A stretch of 14,466 bases of DNA from Muribaculaceae bacterium (GCA_009775535.1 VSPW01000029.1:1-14466); one strand, 5' to 3'. Positions 1 through 7,894 are shown, numbered from the stretch's first letter. Notes: generated from the sequence alone by a model not told the origin. Translations and numbers: made by a program.

Positions 1-29
1 TCATAGTTCTTCTCAATAATAAGTCTCAT
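1..29 (-). CDS. nagB: Start of glucosamine-6-phosphate deaminase (NagB), cut by window edge
   Basis: Reading leftwards from an ATG at 29-27, nine full codons give MRLIIEKNY before the window ends. Canonical NagB proteins begin this way (MRLI in E. coli; MRLII followed by an acidic/tyrosine segment in Bacteroidetes, from memory). NagB converts glucosamine-6-phosphate to fructose-6-phosphate and ammonia in the cytoplasm, the last step of amino-sugar and sialic acid catabolism. The context supports the call: a NagB-like fusion gene is divergent across a 230-base gap, and a sialic acid operon lies in the same window. A minus-strand -7 element (89-96) lies about 60 bases upstream. Nine residues are too few for certainty. 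The call rests on the match at the very N-terminus plus context, and the catalytic residues are outside the window. Confidence 0.5.
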
Positions 30-78
30 GGCTTTGAGGTTGAATTTGATTATTTATAGGGTTAGTTGATTTTTAATT

Positions 79-96
79 TAAATTTGTGCAAATTTA
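79..96. promoter_or_regulatory. Palindrome with a -7 element on each strand
   Basis: TAAATTTG (79-86), two central bases (TG), then CAAATTTA (89-96) form a perfect 8-base inverted repeat. Each arm read outward is itself a TAnnTTTG -7 element, one per strand. The site could be overlapping divergent promoters, an operator, or both. No matching -33 boxes are evident, and palindromes arise easily in AT-rich DNA. Confidence 0.35.
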
Positions 97-232
97 CAAT
101 GAAAAGTCAGAAAAAACATCATAAAAACAGCTATATTTGTTGCTTAAAATGGCCTTGAAGGCCCTGACCCTAAAAATGTGTTATTAATCGTTAATTTTAT
201 GCTTAGATAAGACAGGTTCTGAATTTTTGTTT

Positions 233-240
233 TACATTTG
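233..240 (+). promoter_or_regulatory. Candidate -7 promoter element of the NagB-like/PIG-L gene
   Basis: TACATTTG fits the Bacteroidetes sigma-ABfr -7 consensus TAnnTTTG exactly and lies 19 bases before the ATG at 260, predicting a leader of roughly 15 bases. The upstream -33 box is not recognisable. Confidence 0.4.
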
Positions 241-259
241 CATTGCTAAATTTATTCAC

Positions 260-2248
260 ATGAAAACTAACCTTAGTTCTCAAATTAAACTTGACCAGAT
301 TCCCAAGCGCTATTATGCCCCCGAAGGTGAAATCGAGCTTGCCGAACTGACCCGAGAGGAAAAAGTCTACACCAGAATTTTTGAAACAGCAGTTGACGGT
401 AGCGATTATATTGCCCATAAGATAGTTGACACGATAAAGCGGAATGTCGATATCAAGGGCAAATGTGTACTGGCTCTTGGAGCAGGCACTTCAACCCATT
501 CTGTATATGCGCGCCTTATCGAGTTTTGCCGGTTAGGAGAAGTGAGTTTCCAAAATGTAATCGTATATAATATATCTGAATTTTTCCCGATACAGCCCGA
601 AGGCCCCAGCACGCTCCAGCGCTTGAAAGAGGTGCTTTTGGACCATGTCGACATCCTTCCGCAAAATGTGCGTTCGATAAACCCTGCCGTGACGAAGGAG
701 GATATGTATGAATATTGCCGCGATTATGAACGTTCTATCGCTAATGCCGGCGGTATAGACCTGACTGTGTGTGAGGTCGGGCGTACCGGTTCTCTCGCGT
801 TCAATGAGCCTGGGTCAATGGCCTCGAGCCTATGTCGGCTTGTCCTGCTTACGCATGAGTCCCGCCAAAAGATTGCTTCTGATTACAAGTGTGAGACTGT
901 GCCTACCACAGCTATTACCCTTGGAATAAGGAATATCATGGATTCCCGCAGGGTCATTTCAATGGCATGGGGGGATACGAATGCTTCGACAATATTTAAT
1001 GTTATAGAGAATCCGGTTACCACTGCCGTACCGGCCTCTTTTCTACAGCAGCATTCTCATGCCCGCATAGTCGTGGATCTGCCGGCTGCTGATGAGCTTA
1101 CCCGTATATCCCATCCATGGAAGGTGACTTCTTGTGAGTGGAATGATAAACTGATACGTCGCGCTATAGTGTGGCTGTGCCAGATGACAGGCAAAGTGAT
1201 ACTTAAGCTTACCGATAAGGACTACAATGATTGGGGGCTTGGCGAGTTGCTGGCCCTTTATGGCTCTGCATATAATGTGAACATAAAGGTGTTCAATGAG
1301 TTGCAGCATACCATTACCGGATGGCCCGGCGGCAAGCCCGGTGCTGATGACACATATCGGCCGGAACGGTCCACGCCGTATCCTAAGCGAGTGATAATAT
1401 TCTCTCCCCACCCTGATGATGATGTGATATCAATGGGCGCTACATTCCAGCGTCTGGTTGACCAGAAGCATGATGTGCATGTGGCATATGAGACTTCGGG
1501 CAATATTGCAGTAGGCGATGAGGATATGATGCGTTATTTCCTGATGATGGATAAGATCGCACCGATGTTCGGTTTTGATACTGATTCGTATAAAAAGCTT
1601 TCGGAAGATGTATCCGGTTTTGTGGCCTCGAAAAAATCAGGCGACATGGATACCAGTGAGATCCGTGAGATAAAGACGATGATCCGTCAGGCTGAGGCTA
1701 CAATCGCCGACCATTATATAGGTATACCAACTGACCATATACACTTCCTCCGTCTGCCATTCTATGAGACAGGCGCCATCAAGAAGGGTGATCTAACTGA
1801 GCGCGATGTTAACATCGTAAAGGAATTGCTTGAAAAAGTGAAACCTCAGCAGATATTTGTGGCCGGAGACCTTGCTGATCCGCATGGTACGCACCGTGTC
1901 TGCACAGATGCAGTGCTTGCTGCCATTGATGAGCTGAAGGATGAAGTTTGGATGAAGGATTGCCGGGTGTGGATGTACCGTGGCGCGTGGGCGGAATGGG
2001 AAATCGATCATATAGAAATGGCTGTACCTATCAGTCCTGAGCAGTTGAGGCTGAAGCGTAATTCGATTCTCAAGCATCAGTCGCAGATGGAGAACGCCCC
2101 GTTCCTCGGAGATGATGACCGCTTGTTTTGGCAGCGTGCTGAAGAACGTAACCGTGCTACAGCGCAGTTGTACCATAATTTGGGCCTGGCTTCATATGAG
2201 GCAATGGAGGCTTTTGTGGAATACAAGCCTTTGCATGACAACGATTGA
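260..2248 (+). CDS. NagB-like domain fused to PIG-L/LmbE deacetylase
   Basis: This 662-residue cytoplasmic protein has two domains. Residues about 1-290 follow the NagB (glucosamine-6-phosphate deaminase/isomerase) fold, ending the core motif with FNEPGS (181-186). Residues about 375-640 are a PIG-L/LmbE-type Zn-dependent deacetylase with HPDDD (384-388) and DPHGTH (540-545), which carry the expected metal-binding Asp and His residues. Full-length relatives with this architecture occur in Bacteroides, often annotated as glucosamine-6-phosphate deaminase (from memory). The NagB catalytic positions are altered: the usual DGHIAFNEP reads TGSLAFNEP (Thr176, Ser178), and the usual MDEY aspartate is Ser106 in NISEF. 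Classical deaminase activity is therefore doubtful, and the domain may bind a sugar phosphate while the PIG-L domain removes an acyl group from an amino sugar. I chose the ATG at 260 over an upstream in-frame start at 227 because it follows the -7 element and begins the recognisable family sequence. Confidence 0.85.
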   Translation: MKTNLSSQIKLDQIPKRYYAPEGEIELAELTREEKVYTRIFETAVDGSDYIAHKIVDTIKRNVDIKGKCVLALGAGTSTHSVYARLIEFCRLGEVSFQNVIVYNISEFFPIQPEGPSTLQRLKEVLLDHVDILPQNVRSINPAVTKEDMYEYCRDYERSIANAGGIDLTVCEVGRTGSLAFNEPGSMASSLCRLVLLTHESRQKIASDYKCETVPTTAITLGIRNIMDSRRVISMAWGDTNASTIFNVIENPVTTAVPASFLQQHSHARIVVDLPAADELTRISHPWKVTSCEWNDKLIRRAIVWLCQMTGKVILKLTDKDYNDWGLGELLALYGSAYNVNIKVFNELQHTITGWPGGKPGADDTYRPERSTPYPKRVIIFSPHPDDDVISMGATFQRLVDQKHDVHVAYETSGNIAVGDEDMMRYFLMMDKIAPMFGFDTDSYKKLSEDVSGFVASKKSGDMDTSEIREIKTMIRQAEATIADHYIGIPTDHIHFLRLPFYETGAIKKGDLTERDVNIVKELLEKVKPQQIFVAGDLADPHGTHRVCTDAVLAAIDELKDEVWMKDCRVWMYRGAWAEWEIDHIEMAVPISPEQLRLKRNSILKHQSQMENAPFLGDDDRLFWQRAEERNRATAQLYHNLGLASYEAMEAFVEYKPLHDND

Positions 2249-2361
2249 TTATATATATTGATAACAAATACTAAGGAGTACATCCTTGTAGGCTTCCTTG
2301 GTTACATGATTGAATTATAAAATACAAAAGAGACAAAAATAAGTGAATCATAGGTTTATAA

Positions 2362-2398
2362 GTGCAGTCCCTCGTGAGAGTCGCTGCACATTTTTTTT
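2362..2398 (+). terminator. Hairpin plus T-run (terminator or attenuator)
   Basis: GTGCAG (2362-2367) pairs with CTGCAC (2384-2389), with an inner CTC/GAG pairing (2371-2373 with 2378-2380). Eight T residues follow at 2391-2398. It lies 113 bases after the stop of the NagB-like/PIG-L gene and could terminate it. It also ends only 19 bases before the FKBP start, so it could instead attenuate FKBP expression. Confidence 0.6.
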
Positions 2399-2417
2399 AC
2401 GGAATAATATATTTCAT

Positions 2418-2816
2418 ATGGCTAGGCAAGAGTACGTACAGCGAAACCGGCAATGGCTACAGGATAAGGCGTCAGAATCCGGAGTCATGCCCATTGACAA
2501 GGGTATATACTATAGGGTGGTTAAAAGTGGTGGAGTATCTGCCGTTTCCCCTACGCGGTCGAGTATAGTCACGGTACATTATACAGGCAAGACAATAAAC
2601 GGCAAGGTTTTTGACAGTAGCCGCGGCGGCACTCCCCCTGCATTCAGGTTACGTGAACTTATAGCAGGCTGGATCATTGCGCTGCAAAAAATGCATGTAG
2701 GAGACAGATGGGAGATATACATACCGGCAGAACAGGCATATGGCAAGATTAGCCAGCCTGGAATCCCTGGAGGCTCTACCCTTATATTTGATATAGAGTT
2801 GCTTTCTGTGATGTGA
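2418..2816 (+). CDS. FKBP-type peptidyl-prolyl cis-trans isomerase
   Basis: This 132-residue protein is a single FKBP domain with a short charged N-terminal helix. FKBPs catalyse cis-trans isomerisation of Xaa-Pro bonds and act as folding chaperones. The FKBP core runs from about residue 48 to 130: VHYTGKTINGKVFDSS (Tyr55, Phe65, Asp66), the GW motif in the active-site helix (Trp85), AYGK (Tyr108) and IPGGSTLIFDIELL (Phe124) match the known binding-pocket residues. I see no signal peptide or lipobox with this start, so it is probably cytoplasmic. An in-frame GTG at 2343 would add 25 residues, but they read through the terminator-like hairpin and do not resemble the family. The ATG at 2418 is therefore preferred. 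No Shine-Dalgarno is visible, as is common in Bacteroidetes. The exact subfamily is not assigned. Confidence 0.88.
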   Translation: MARQEYVQRNRQWLQDKASESGVMPIDKGIYYRVVKSGGVSAVSPTRSSIVTVHYTGKTINGKVFDSSRGGTPPAFRLRELIAGWIIALQKMHVGDRWEIYIPAEQAYGKISQPGIPGGSTLIFDIELLSVM

Positions 2817-2854
2817 TGAACATTTCGGATGTAATGCTTTTTAAGGATAATCCA

Positions 2855-2862
2855 TATATTTG
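2855..2862 (+). promoter_or_regulatory. -7 promoter element of the DUF389 gene
   Basis: TATATTTG matches TAnnTTTG exactly. It ends only 8 bases before the ATG at 2871, which predicts a leader of a few bases or a leaderless mRNA. No convincing -33 TTTG box is present, and co-transcription from the FKBP gene 54 bases upstream remains possible. Confidence 0.45.
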
Positions 2863-2870
2863 CATTAATT

Positions 2871-4247
2871 ATGACTGGACAAGATGTTTCAGATTTTGTG
2901 GACAAAATCAAAGGTTACTTTGATATAAGCAGCTATCTTATTCCTCAGGCGGAAGCTGAACAGGTGATACGTGACGGGGTGGCATTCCGTGGGATAAATA
3001 TCCTTATACTTATCATCGCTATTTTTATTGCTTCTCTAGGTCTGAATGTAAATTCTACAGCTGTTATAATAGGCGCGATGCTCATATCTCCGCTTATGGG
3101 GCCTATAATCGGTATCGGGTTGGCTGTGGGCATACATGATTTCGACTTGATGAAACGTTCGTTCCGCAACTTGATGATGGCTACTTTATTCAGTGTAGTG
3201 ACATCTTGTGTGTATTTCATGGTGTCACCGGTTAATGAAGGCCATAGTGAGTTGTTGGCCCGTACTTCGCCTACAATATACGATGTTTTTATCGGGTTTT
3301 TCGGTGGTGCAGCCGGTATATTGGCGATAGGAAGCAAGGTAAAAGGTAATGTGATACCTGGTGTGGCGATAGCTACGGCATTGATGCCGCCGTTGTGTAC
3401 TGTAGGGTATGGTCTTGCCACATTGCAATGGACGTATTTTCTGGGAGCGATGTACCTGTTTTTTATCAATTCGGTATTTATTGCATGCGCCACTACTGTG
3501 GGGGTATGGCTGATGAAATATACCCATAAGGATTTTTCAAATCCTGAACGTGCACGCAAAGTGCGTAATACAGTCTATGCGATCGCGGTAGTGACAATGC
3601 TTCCAGCCGTTTACCTTACGTATACCATGTATGTACAGAATACATTTGACAATAATTGCAACAATTTTGTCGATACTGAGTTTAATTTCCCGGATACACA
3701 AGTGCTTAGTTTTAAGCCTAATTATAATAAAGGTGATAAGACTTTGACTGTTACGTTGATGGGACGCGTACTTCCTCAGGATTCCCTGGTGGTTGCGATG
3801 TCGGATAAGATGGCCGCATATCGTCTTGGCGGTACAAAATTGAAAATCATACAAGGTGATGCTTATGGCCCTCAGATAGATGTCTCGCAGGCGACATCGA
3901 CAATGTTGCGGGATATGTATGCTGTGACACAAGCTACGATACGCAGCCAGGAGCGTACTATAGATTCGTTGAAGTCAGTTTATTCGTTTGCATTGCGTGA
4001 TGATTCGCTAAGTGCGGTAATTGCGCCAGAATTGAAAATCCTGTTCCCGTCTGTAGAAGGTATTTCCATATCGCGTTGTATATACTGTGAGGTTGATGCT
4101 GAAAAGGTTGACACTCTTAATGTTGCGCTTGTCGGCTACCGCCGTCAGATGCCAAAGAAAGAAGAGGAAAAGTTTAGGGATTATCTACAGGCCCGCCTGC
4201 ACATGGCAGATGTACATATTGTTAAAATGACGGATACATGGAAATAA
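2871..4247 (+). CDS. DUF389 family integral membrane protein
   Basis: This 458-residue protein has an N-terminal hydrophobic half typical of DUF389. About six or seven membrane segments lie near residues 42-60, 63-88, 101-118, 136-156, 160-184, 187-212 and 233-253. The conserved stretches IGAMLISPLMGPIIGIGLA (67-85) and GVAIATALMPPLCTVGYGLA (164-183) are family hallmarks. Residues about 255-458 form a soluble C-terminal region of alternating strands and helices that I do not recognise. DUF389 proteins are widespread and their function is not established, so I assign no substrate. The gene follows the FKBP gene at a short distance and ends just before a bidirectional terminator shared with the convergent dcp gene. 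The ATG start is supported by the promoter element just upstream and by a plausible soluble N-terminal segment before the first membrane helix. Confidence 0.85.
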   Translation: MTGQDVSDFVDKIKGYFDISSYLIPQAEAEQVIRDGVAFRGINILILIIAIFIASLGLNVNSTAVIIGAMLISPLMGPIIGIGLAVGIHDFDLMKRSFRNLMMATLFSVVTSCVYFMVSPVNEGHSELLARTSPTIYDVFIGFFGGAAGILAIGSKVKGNVIPGVAIATALMPPLCTVGYGLATLQWTYFLGAMYLFFINSVFIACATTVGVWLMKYTHKDFSNPERARKVRNTVYAIAVVTMLPAVYLTYTMYVQNTFDNNCNNFVDTEFNFPDTQVLSFKPNYNKGDKTLTVTLMGRVLPQDSLVVAMSDKMAAYRLGGTKLKIIQGDAYGPQIDVSQATSTMLRDMYAVTQATIRSQERTIDSLKSVYSFALRDDSLSAVIAPELKILFPSVEGISISRCIYCEVDAEKVDTLNVALVGYRRQMPKKEEEKFRDYLQARLHMADVHIVKMTDTWK

Positions 4248-4277
4248 AGTGTAAAATATAGCAGACAAAATATTAAT

Positions 4278-4313
4278 AAAAAACGCGTGACCTGTAGGAG
4301 ACACGCGTTTTTT
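4278..4313. terminator. Bidirectional intrinsic terminator
   Basis: AAAAAACGCGTG (4278-4289) and CACGCGTTTTTT (4302-4313) are perfect 12-base inverted repeats around a 12-base loop. The GC-rich stem is flanked by A-run and T-run, so it works in both directions. It lies between the stops of the DUF389 gene (4247) and the convergent dcp gene (4332). Confidence 0.88.
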
Positions 4314-4331
4314 ATGGTAGCTGTTGAGTGT

Positions 4332-6458
4332 CTAGTCTTTTCTTACTTCCACTTTTGTAGACGTCGTATCCGGAGTCTTTATTCCATCACGTATAAGGAG
4401 TGCATCAATAGTTGGATCTTGTCCGCGGAAGCGCCTGTATAGTTCTGCCGGGTCTTCTGTCCCGCCTTTTGACAATACGTTGTTGCGGAATGACGTAGCG
4501 CTTTCCTGGTCATAAATGCCGTTTTTGATGAATACAGAAAAAGCGTCTGCATCAAGGACTTCTGCCCATTTGTAGCTGTAGTAGCCGGCGGCATACCCTC
4601 CGGCGAATATGTGGCTGAACTGAGGGCTGAATGCCGTGCCTTCTACAGGGCTGAACATGTTTACATCCTTTAGTGCATCATTCTCAAATGCATCAGTGTC
4701 TTTGATCGGGCCGGTTGTCGTGTGCCAAGCCATGTCCATGTATCCGAATCCGAGCTGCCTCATGCATGCATATGCTGCTCCGTAGCGGGAAGATGCAAGG
4801 AAGCTGTCAAGAAGATCCTGTGGGATAGGCTCGCCTGTAATATAATGTTTGGCAAATCCGTCAAGGAATTCTTTCTGCCGCATGAAGTTTTCGTTGAATT
4901 GAGAAGGAAGCTCTACGAAGTCGCGGTATACGGATGTTCCGGAAAGGGACTGGTATTTTGTGTCTGCCAAAAGGCCATGGAGTGCATGACCAAATTCATG
5001 GAGGAATGTGCTGACTTCATATGGAGTGAGCAAAGATGGTTTATCGGCTGTTGGCTTGGTGAAATTCATCACTATTGAGACGTGTGGCCGTATGTTGTTT
5101 CCTTCAGCATCGTTGCTCTGGTCACGGAAGCCTGTCATCCAGGCTCCAGGACGCTTTGATGCGCGGGGGAAGAAGTCGGTATAGATCACACCGATGAAAT
5201 TCCCGTTGGAATCCGTGACATCGAATGCGCTGACTTCAGGATGGTATACTTCGATAGCTTCGTTTTTTGTGAATTTGAGTCCATATAGCTTTCCTGCTAA
5301 TCCAAATACGCCGTCAATCACGTTGTTAAGTTCAAAATATGGGCGTAATTGCTCTTCATTGAAGCTGTATTTTTCGTTTTTAAGTTTGTCGCTGTAGTAG
5401 CTGTAGTCCCAAGGCTGTATGCCATCGATCTTTTTGCCTTCCTTTTTGGAGGCGAAATCTAAGAGTTCGGCAAATTCTGCCTGTTGGGCCGGTTTGTAGG
5501 CATCGCGTAGTCGGTTAAGTAGATCATATACAGCTTCTGGGCTGCCGGCCATAGTCCTGCGCAATGCATGTGTGGCGTAGTCCTTGCTGCCGAGCAGGTT
5601 TGCAATCTGCCGGCGGGTATCGGCGATCTGTGCCATTACTTCAATATTGGAGTATTCCCCTTGGCGGTTTCGGCCCATGTACAGGCGGTACATTTTTTCG
5701 CGCAAATCGGGGCGGGACGAGTATTTCATGAACGCCATGTATGTAGGTTGGGCGAGCGTGAAGAGGTATTCGCCATCGCGTCCTTTTTCTTTTGCGGCCA
5801 AAGCAGCTGCTTCGATTGAGCTTTCCGGGAGGCCTGCAAGGTCTTCGGATGTAAGCCATATCTCATATGTGTTCAGTTCTTTCAGCACATTTTGGCCGAA
5901 GCGGGTGGTCAATGCCGACAAGGATGAATTTAAGGTGCGGAATGTTTCCCTATCCTTGCCTTCAAGATTTGCACCAGAAAATGCGAATGATTCATATGTG
6001 CGTTCCAGAAGTGTTTTGTCCTCTGGAGACAGTGTCAATTTGTCGCGGCCGTCATATACGGCTTTTACGCGTTTCCACAATTTATCGTTCAGGATTATAT
6101 TGGTTGAGTGCTCGCTTAATTTGGCGGATGCCGACATGGATATATCCATCATTTCGTCATCGCTGTTTGCTGAAAGCAATGGATAGAAAACGTTGAGCAC
6201 ACGGTTTAGATCTGCGCCGCTTCGTTCAAGCGCTATTATCGTGTTTTTGAATGTGGGGGCATCAGGGTTGGATGCGATAGCGTCAATTTCCCGTTGGGCT
6301 ATTGAAATGCCACGGTCAATTGCCTCTGTCCAGTGTGAATTGTTTATCTGGCTGAACGGTACAGTTCCATGGACTGTGTTAAAATCCTGGAATAATGGGT
6401 TTTGTGCTGCTGCCATGATTGATGTGGTCAGTGTCAGTGACAATAATAGTTTTTTCAT
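4332..6458 (-). CDS. dcp: Secreted M3-family peptidyl-dipeptidase Dcp
   Basis: This 708-residue zinc metallopeptidase of family M3 is like E. coli dipeptidyl carboxypeptidase, which releases dipeptides from the C-terminus of peptides. The zinc site is intact: HEFGH at residues 487-491 (ligands His487 and His491, catalytic Glu488), and Glu516 in DFVELPSQ 29 residues after the first histidine, the spacing seen in Dcp. The C-terminal substrate-binding motif GGYAAGYYSYKWAEV is present. The protein starts MKKLLLSLTLTTSIMAAAQ, a Sec signal peptide with likely cleavage after Ala-Ala-Ala and no lipobox cysteine, so a periplasmic location is expected. An in-frame start 17 codons upstream would bury this signal peptide and is rejected. 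A minus-strand -7 element at 6507-6514 drives it, and its TAG stop is followed by a bidirectional terminator. It has no evident link to the adjacent divergent nan operon. Confidence 0.93.
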   Translation of the reverse strand: MKKLLLSLTLTTSIMAAAQNPLFQDFNTVHGTVPFSQINNSHWTEAIDRGISIAQREIDAIASNPDAPTFKNTIIALERSGADLNRVLNVFYPLLSANSDDEMMDISMSASAKLSEHSTNIILNDKLWKRVKAVYDGRDKLTLSPEDKTLLERTYESFAFSGANLEGKDRETFRTLNSSLSALTTRFGQNVLKELNTYEIWLTSEDLAGLPESSIEAAALAAKEKGRDGEYLFTLAQPTYMAFMKYSSRPDLREKMYRLYMGRNRQGEYSNIEVMAQIADTRRQIANLLGSKDYATHALRRTMAGSPEAVYDLLNRLRDAYKPAQQAEFAELLDFASKKEGKKIDGIQPWDYSYYSDKLKNEKYSFNEEQLRPYFELNNVIDGVFGLAGKLYGLKFTKNEAIEVYHPEVSAFDVTDSNGNFIGVIYTDFFPRASKRPGAWMTGFRDQSNDAEGNNIRPHVSIVMNFTKPTADKPSLLTPYEVSTFLHEFGHALHGLLADTKYQSLSGTSVYRDFVELPSQFNENFMRQKEFLDGFAKHYITGEPIPQDLLDSFLASSRYGAAYACMRQLGFGYMDMAWHTTTGPIKDTDAFENDALKDVNMFSPVEGTAFSPQFSHIFAGGYAAGYYSYKWAEVLDADAFSVFIKNGIYDQESATSFRNNVLSKGGTEDPAELYRRFRGQDPTIDALLIRDGIKTPDTTSTKVEVRKD

Positions 6459-6506
6459 TCTTATTGGTGGATAATTTATATTCACAGTTTGGGGCGTTGC
6501 CTGATA

Positions 6507-6514
6507 CAAAGTTA
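6507..6514 (-). promoter_or_regulatory. -7 promoter element of dcp
   Basis: On the minus strand this reads TAACTTTG, an exact TAnnTTTG match, 48 bases upstream of the dcp ATG. The -33 box is weak or absent at the expected spacing. It is divergent from the nan operon promoter about 45 bases away. Confidence 0.5.
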
Positions 6515-6558
6515 TGAAAAAAAACAGTCTTTAGGTCCAATGTGAAATATAAAAGTTG

Positions 6559-6566
6559 TATCTTTG
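6559..6566 (+). promoter_or_regulatory. -7 promoter element of the nan operon
   Basis: TATCTTTG matches TAnnTTTG and lies 55 bases before the nanT ATG at 6622, predicting a leader of about 50 bases. No clear -33 TTTG is seen at 19-21 bases, which may mean activator dependence. No operator could be identified. Confidence 0.5.
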
Positions 6567-6621
6567 CTTTGTAAACATATAAAAAACCTTAACCCTTTAA
6601 AAGATACACTTGTCAATTATC

Positions 6622-7854
6622 ATGAAAGAACGGAAATGGTATCCTTGGTTTGTGGTGGGGCTTCTGTGGGTAGTCGCATTGCTCAACTATATGGACCGCC
6701 AGATGTTGTCGACAATGCAGATGTCGATAGGAGAGACAATAACACCGATAAAAGATCCGGCCAATTTTGGGCGGCTTATGGCGATTTTCTTATGGATATA
6801 CGGTTTTATGAGCCCGGTAAGCGGTGCTGTTGCGGACCGTATAAATCGTAAGTGGCTTATCGTAGGCTCACTTGGTGTATGGTCTGCTGTTACTTTGATG
6901 ATGGGGTTCTGTGATACATTTGACCAGATTTATTGGCTAAGGGCTCTTATGGGTGTGAGCGAGGCCCTATATATTCCTGCCGGACTGTCGCTTATCGCCG
7001 ATTATTTCACTGGGTCGTCACGTTCTTTGGCGATCGGCATACATATGACAGGCCTTTATGCGGGTCAGGCTCTTGGCGGTTTCGGCGCGACGGTGGCTCA
7101 CAGCTATTCATGGCAAGGTACATTCTTTACTTTTGGCCTAGGCGGTATTGTATATGCCATAATCCTTATGGTTTTCCTCCGGGAGAAACGCCGGACAGAG
7201 GTCGAAGTTGCCTCAACGAAAGCTATATCCGGGCGGGAATCTGTGTTTAAGAGTTTTGTGCTGATATTCTCAAATATCGCATTTTGGGTAATACTTTTCT
7301 TTTTTGCTTCTTCATCGCTCCCAGGATGGGCTACCAAGAATTGGCTTCCCACGCTATTCGCGGACAGTCTAGGGCTTGATCCTTCTGTGGCAGGACCAGC
7401 CGCGACAATCTCAATAGCGGTATCTTCTTTTATTGGAGTGATGATAGGAGGTCCTGTGTCAGACCGTTGGGTGAAGCGGAATATTCGCGGACGTATATAT
7501 ACAAGTGCAATAGGCATGGGTATGATGATACCTTCGTTGGTTCTTATCGGAATGGGGCACAATATGTTTGCCGCGATAGGTGCAGCTTTGTTCTTTGGTC
7601 TGGGATATGGGATGTTTGATGCCAACAATATGCCGATCCTTTGCCAGTTTGTTCCTGCACGTCAGCGCGCGTCTGCCTATGGGTTGATGAACATGACAGG
7701 CGTGTTTGCCGGGGCTCTTGTGACTACGGTGCTGGGCAATTGGGCAACCGAGGGTAATCTTGGTCTTGGATTTGCCCTTATGGCTGGCGTGTTGCTGTTG
7801 GCGATGGCATTGCAGTTGACGGTATTGCGTCCTAAGACAGACGATGCTGTGTAA
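6622..7854 (+). CDS. nanT: MFS transporter, probable sialic acid importer NanT
   Basis: This 410-residue major facilitator superfamily permease has about 12 hydrophobic helices in two halves, separated by a polar loop near residues 187-210. The MFS loop 2-3 signature is present as GAVADRINRK (68-77), and a related SDRWVK motif follows in the second half (280-285). LNYMDRQMLSTM near residue 21 is typical of organic-acid and sugar-acid MFS carriers. It should move N-acetylneuraminate across the inner membrane. The substrate is inferred from its position as first gene of an operon with NanL and NanE, as in the Bacteroides nanLET set; the sequence alone does not fix it. An in-frame TTG at 6610 would add four residues, but the ATG at 6622 is more natural. 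The stop is 40 bases before nanL. Confidence 0.85.
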   Translation: MKERKWYPWFVVGLLWVVALLNYMDRQMLSTMQMSIGETITPIKDPANFGRLMAIFLWIYGFMSPVSGAVADRINRKWLIVGSLGVWSAVTLMMGFCDTFDQIYWLRALMGVSEALYIPAGLSLIADYFTGSSRSLAIGIHMTGLYAGQALGGFGATVAHSYSWQGTFFTFGLGGIVYAIILMVFLREKRRTEVEVASTKAISGRESVFKSFVLIFSNIAFWVILFFFASSSLPGWATKNWLPTLFADSLGLDPSVAGPAATISIAVSSFIGVMIGGPVSDRWVKRNIRGRIYTSAIGMGMMIPSLVLIGMGHNMFAAIGAALFFGLGYGMFDANNMPILCQFVPARQRASAYGLMNMTGVFAGALVTTVLGNWATEGNLGLGFALMAGVLLLAMALQLTVLRPKTDDAV

Positions 7855-7866
7855 AAAATGGATATA

Positions 7867-7874
7867 TAAATTTG
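7867..7874 (+). promoter_or_regulatory. Possible internal -7 element before nanL
   Basis: TAAATTTG in the 40-base nanT-nanL gap matches TAnnTTTG. The gap is AT-rich and no -33 TTTG lies at the right spacing, so it may be chance. Confidence 0.2.
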
Positions 7875-7894
7875 AATTTCTTAAAAATAAAAAA

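Larger units (their letters stand above)
30..259. promoter_or_regulatory. Divergent intergenic control region
   Basis: This 230-base AT-rich gap separates the partial nagB-like gene (minus) from the NagB-like/PIG-L fusion gene (plus). I see no coding potential in it. It holds an 18-base inverted repeat at 79-96. It also has two plus-strand matches to the Bacteroidetes -7 consensus TAnnTTTG, TATATTTG at 132-139 and TACATTTG at 233-240, and a short GGCCT-TGA-AGGCC hairpin at 151-163. None of the -7 candidates has a clear TTTG -33 element at about 19-base spacing. The 233-240 copy, 19 bases before the ATG, is the best candidate for the fusion gene. Confidence 0.5.

Noticed and set aside
2343..2417. 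GTG-initiated N-terminal extension of the FKBP gene.
   Set aside because: It runs through a terminator-like hairpin and T-run and does not resemble FKBP proteins; the ATG at 2418 starts the family-like sequence.
2945..3559. Minus-strand open frame of 204 codons opposite the DUF389 gene.
   Set aside because: It is a shadow of the hydrophobic, repeat-codon DUF389 sequence, with no start context or family similarity.
5584..6186. Long plus-strand open frame of 200 codons opposite dcp.
   Set aside because: It is antisense to a clear M3 peptidase coding region, has no recognisable motifs and no promoter.
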